Part shown: positions 5,389-5,531 of the stretch, piece by piece
Position numbering within the stretch: position 1 is the stretch's first letter
Layout of the letters: each line of letters starts with the position of its first letter
From: Pseudomonadota bacterium
GTDB taxonomy: Bacteria; Pseudomonadota; Gammaproteobacteria; Burkholderiales; Burkholderiaceae_E
Length of the DNA stretch: 5,531 bases
NCBI GenBank assembly: GCA_023389175.1
Contig: JAEWEW010000364.1
Span: 1 to 5,531 of the forward strand
Reading direction: 5' to 3'
Notes under the pieces: generated by a model
What the model saw: only the letters and a program-made list of their open reading frames with translations
Database searches by the model: none
Told to the model about the DNA's origin: nothing
Translations under genes and position numbers: made by a program

Positions 5389-5531
5389 AGAAGTTGCCGC
5401 TGTTCATGCCGCCGCGCTCGCCGGCGTCGTTGCGCAGCCCCTGCGGATCGCGGCCCCGCGGCGGACCGCCAGCGCCGAAGCCATGCGGCACGTTGGGCGG
5501 GCGCGCAGTAGGCGGCGGCGCGGGTGGGCGT
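5387..5531 (-). CDS. C-terminal Pro/Gly-rich tail of an unidentified protein, truncated by the window edge
   Basis: Reading the minus strand from the window end (5530) gives 47 residues ending in DPQGLRNDAGERGGMNSGNF and TAG at 5389-5387. The preceding part is Pro/Ala/Gly-rich (RPPAPPPTARPPNVPHGFG). The codons are strongly G/C-ending (GGC, CGC, CCG, AAC, TTC), as in the other native genes, which supports this frame over the overlapping plus-strand ORF. It ends 36 bases before the cytochrome ATG on the same strand, so it probably belongs to the same operon. The composition suggests a disordered C-terminal tail. I do not recognise the protein, and no domain is visible in this fragment. Confidence 0.55.
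   Translation of the reverse strand, partial: RPPAPPPTARPPNVPHGFGAGGPPRGRDPQGLRNDAGERGGMNSGNF

Noticed and set aside
1..5531. CRISPR array, tRNA, rRNA or insertion sequence
   Set aside because: No regularly spaced repeats, cloverleaf-like segment, rRNA-like stretch or transposase motif was seen on either strand.

Overview
The window comes from a GC-rich bacterium, most likely a beta- or gammaproteobacterium. That placement rests on about 70-75% GC in the flanking genes (45 of 60 bases in 901-960), a cytochrome c4-like diheme protein, a membrane-anchored triheme cytochrome c, and a choline-dehydrogenase-type GMC flavoprotein. I cannot name a genus from the sequence alone.

Layout. (1) 1-1449, + strand: C-terminal 482 residues of a GMC-family FAD-dependent alcohol/choline-type dehydrogenase; the N-terminal FAD-binding end lies outside the window. 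(2) 1450-1604: a 155-base intergenic region with a GC-rich hairpin just after the dehydrogenase and a cluster of short inverted repeats just before the next gene. (3) 1605-3345, + strand: a tight two-gene unit of lower GC (29 of 60 bases in 1861-1920). It encodes a 379-residue OLD/RecF-like ABC-type ATPase and a 199-residue TOPRIM-like protein whose GTG start lies one base after the ATPase stop. (4) 3355-5350, - strand: a triheme cytochrome c preceded in its operon by a diheme c4-like cytochrome, seven bases apart. (5) 5387-5531, - strand: the Pro/Gly-rich C-terminal tail of another protein, apparently the upstream member of the same operon.

How they fit together. The two cytochromes form a plausible electron-transfer pair: the triheme protein would take electrons from a periplasmic-side dehydrogenase and the diheme protein would relay them toward a terminal oxidase. 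The GMC dehydrogenase could be a donor, but it is on the opposite strand and separated from them, so this is only a possibility. The ATPase/TOPRIM pair has no metabolic link to either side and differs from them in base composition. It looks like a compact cassette placed between two convergent housekeeping or metabolic units. Its architecture (ABC-type ATPase plus a separately encoded TOPRIM protein) parallels the OLD nuclease and PARIS (AriA/AriB) anti-phage systems, without being recognisably any named system. It is the strongest candidate here for an undescribed system. An added oddity is a QLGLF pentapeptide at the extreme C terminus of the ATPase, which resembles the bacterial sliding-clamp-binding motif.
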